From positions 14,981,227 to 15,045,226 of the forward strand of contig NC_134515.1 in the NCBI RefSeq assembly GCF_027942865.1: a stretch of DNA of 64,000 bases. Reading direction: 5' to 3'. The translations under genes and the position numbers were made by a program. The stretch is from Odontesthes bonariensis (Eukaryota; Chordata; Actinopteri; Atheriniformes; Atherinopsidae). This document shows positions 61,455-64,000 of this stretch, in pieces. The stretch's first letter is position 1. Each line of letters starts with the position of its first letter. The notes beneath the pieces were generated by a model. It did no database searches. It saw nothing but the letters and a program-made list of their open reading frames with translations, and was not told where the DNA came from.

Positions 61455-64000
61455 CTACTGGCTAACAGTTTTGGTATAATTCTGAATGAGACCTTGGAAG
61501 TGCTGCGCTGTGTTTTTGTCGGCTTGAAAAATGATGATGTAACATTTTGGGAGGAAATACCACAATAAAAAAGAGTAGAGACTGGAGAGTACAGCCAGAG
61601 CATTAAAAGTGTGTATGTACTTTCCATGGTAAAGCATGCTCACAGTGGCAAAGACGATCCAGGTGAAGATCAGCAGGAAGAGGCAGAAAGTTATTGCTTT
61701 GGCTTCGTTGTAATTTTTTGGAAGGTCTTTTCCCATGTAGGAGAAAATAAAGCAAAGGCAGCACAATGACAATAGCAAAGCCAGAGAGCCAGATGTTCCT
61801 TGAAGATTTAGGTCACAACCAAGTATGATTTTGTCTGCGTACCAGTAGGTGTCATTGTAAGGCTTGGGTGGGGAAATGGAATAGCCAATAGTAATCAAGA
61901 TTGCCTGAATGATGAATGCCACAGTGATGAGCAGCCATTGGCCATGATATTTCATCCACAGATTGAGGAGTTTGGGGAACTTTGCAGCTATTTTGAAGAT
62001 GCAAACAATTTGAAAAGAGCGCACAACAAAACATGCAAGACAAACTGTGTAGAACAAAAGAAATGGTAAAAATCTCAATACACAATAAGAATCTGTGGGC
62101 CTGTCGAAATAAAAGAACACACTGAGAGTACAAAGACAGAGGCAACTTAAAACTAGGAAGCACATTGGTCCCCCAGCAGACTTGACAACAGGTGTGTTGT
62201 AGTTGATGGCGAAGAGAACAGACGTGGCCAGAATGAGTCCCACCAAGGCTGAGGCCCCGACCATGATCACTATAGCACTAGTGTCTGTGAATGGTATGTA
62301 CTCCACCAGCCGCAGACTGCATGATGTACTTCCCTCTTTAGACCATTCTGTGTCCTTACAGCTGATGCAGTTGTAGGAATCCTCTGTTTTACAGAACACA
62401 AGGAAAAATTAGCTGTGGAGCAAACTTTTTTTTTTTTATGGTAATCACTATCCTATATGCTAGTTCAGTACCAGCGATCCTGTGGATAACTTTTTTAATC
62501 TCACTGATAATTATTTACCTGCACTGTTGATATAGGTTCCGTTCGGACAGATTTCACAATTGAAGCAGCATTTGTGGATACCATTTTGTGTCTTTGCATA
62601 TCCTAAAGGGCACTCTGAGGAACACACTGAAGTAGGTACCTGCACAAAAACAATTCAAATTTAGCAGTAAAGTAGAAAAACTTAGCAAGAGAATTTTCTT
62701 GATAATCAAATTTTTCCATGATTTCCATGATTTTCCATGAATGGGGGGAGGAAACAACATTTTCAGTCACTGAGCATTGCATTAGGACTTGATATCCTGT
62801 ATTTTATGACTAGAAAGAAAACCAACTTACTTCTTCATTTGTGTACCACTGAATCTTGGAGGTGTTGATAAAGAAACTGACTGACGGGAAAAATCTATAA
62901 AAGCCAACTTCCTGCGCATCACCCCTCTGGTTCCAGAAAACTATTGAATAGTATCCAAATTTGGGGTCTCCGTCCTCAGTAAATTGAAGACTTATGTTTA
63001 GAAGTGTAAAATTTGACTTTCTGAGCTCTTCTAGAACCTTAGGCGGGAATACAAAATGATGGTTAGTTTTGATTTTGCACTGATTACTTAAAATCTTCCT
63101 CAAAATAGAGAAATCAATTTGATGCCCCCTTGACAGTTTGTACATGTTTTTATTTAATTTTGTAGATGTAACATTTTATATGATGTGATGTTATACTCAC
63201 AGCACTACTCCATGTGTGTCATTGAAATAACACATATTGTAAACGTACTTGGAATTATCATAAGCTAAACCTGCTATGGTTATGAATGAAGAAAAAAATT
63301 AAATGGACAATTTCATTCCTTTTTATCAATTCATAGACTTACCATGTATGGGTACACTTTAGTATTGCCATTGCATTTGAAAGCTCCACATTGCAGAACG
63401 TTGTGTAAGGCATGAGCAATGGAATACACAGCAGAGTAAACAGCAAATGAAAACGAGGGGTCCATAGAAATGATATCGTCTGGAGACAGACTGCTGCAGT
63501 TGCAGTCCTGATTACAAAACATATTTTCTTCTGTATTTTGAAAAGCCATCTGGTTCGTGGTTGAATAAATAAAATCACTGAAACCAGGAATTGCTATAAC
63601 AGGCTGAGACACCCCAAGTACAGTTCCAATATCTTCGATTCCTTTCATCTTGAGGAGCTTTTTGTTTAAGGACCACGTGTCCCCTGTTAGCCACACCTTG
63701 TTCCTGTTATTGAGTTGTATTGCTGATTCAATGAGAGCTTCACCATTCCTGTTTGTAGAAAAAACTATGATAACATTGATCTTCTGTGCCTCTATCTGCT
63801 TGAATACTTCAGAGTAATTTGTGTTGTCATTAAGCCCTTTGGTATACGCCAGGCAAATGTCTGTGTCTTTAATCCTCGCCCTGAACAATTCCAGTCCATC
63901 GATGCCAAAATCATTATCACTGTTAAGGAAAGCAACCCAGCGCCAGCTGAAGTGTTGCACAATGGAAACCATCACATCTATGACCTCTTTATTGGAATGC
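61455..64000 (-). CDS. tas1r1: taste receptor type 1 (T1R1-like), copy E, 5' end outside window
   Basis: Four of six exons are visible: exon 3 (to 63343; starts beyond 64000), exon 4 63037-62831, exon 5 62639-62519 and exon 6 62383-61455, all with GT/AG borders and in frame. Exon 3 carries flytrap sequence (WRWVAFLNSDNDFGIDGLELF, VYSAVYSIAHALH); exon 5 the cysteine-rich CCFNCEICPNGTY; exon 6 the seven helices (SAGGPMCFLVL, PKNYNEAK, PKCYIIIFQADKNT). It is the most diverged copy: FYFDRPTDSYC replaces FYFGVPTTATC before helix 3, and the tail reads QHFQGLIQ. By comparison with B and C, exon 3 should begin near 64068. No defect is visible in the part present. Confidence 0.9.

Noticed and set aside
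36095-64000. Assignment of the receptors to olfactory V2R (OlfC) genes
   Set aside because: The six-exon structure is shared, but GDYLIGGLF, the CCF.CEIC cysteine phrase and the PKCYIIIF..P..NT..(Y/H)FQ.LIQ tail are T1R-like, and the gene neighbours fit T1R1.

Overview
This window is teleost nuclear DNA, most likely from a percomorph fish. The genes have GT/AG introns, spacers are AT-rich, and fish-type transposons are frequent (DIRS, hAT, piggyBac and a tRNA-derived SINE). There are six protein-coding loci plus one gene relic. The plus strand carries gpr153, an orphan rhodopsin-like receptor, with coding exons from 1262 to 23895. The minus strand carries her3 (HES3 orthologue, 29042-30114), followed by a head-to-tail array of type 1 taste receptors.

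Layout: 1-24000 is gpr153, whose two large introns are filled with mobile DNA. Intron 1 holds a TIR element (5517-6357) and a hAT derivative (6612-7259). Intron 2 holds a 4.9 kb DIRS retrotransposon (13095-17965). From 24000 to 29000 I see no gene. At 29042-30114 is the four-exon bHLH-Orange-WRPW repressor her3. From 30200 to 36000 I see no gene. From 36095 to the end of the window are taste receptors A (36095-40514), B (44707-48994) and C (52801-57578), a decayed receptor exon (60756-61370), and receptor E (61455 to beyond 64000; its first two exons lie outside). The B-C spacer holds a rearranged piggyBac transposase relic, a SINE with target duplications and a LINE fragment.

Each complete receptor has the canonical six-exon T1R structure: signal peptide and start of the Venus flytrap, two further flytrap exons, a fourth flytrap exon, a cysteine-rich exon, and one exon for all seven membrane helices. 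Motifs such as RPE..C.R, EINNST.LLPN and VP.SVCS..C agree better with T1R1 than with T1R2 or T1R3. The neighbours GPR153 and HES3 also lie near TAS1R1 on human 1p36.3, so this appears to be a lineage-specific expansion of tas1r1. T1R1 normally pairs with T1R3 as an amino-acid (umami) receptor in taste cells.

The most notable observations are: B and C share near-identical central exons and introns but differ in extracellular loops of the membrane exon; an octamer-containing block lies 145-175 bp upstream of the start codon in A, B and C; and the DIRS element has fused gag, RNase H and recombinase in one open frame after loss of its reverse transcriptase. I found no wholly new biological system. 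The receptor array with its shared promoter block is the best candidate for follow-up.
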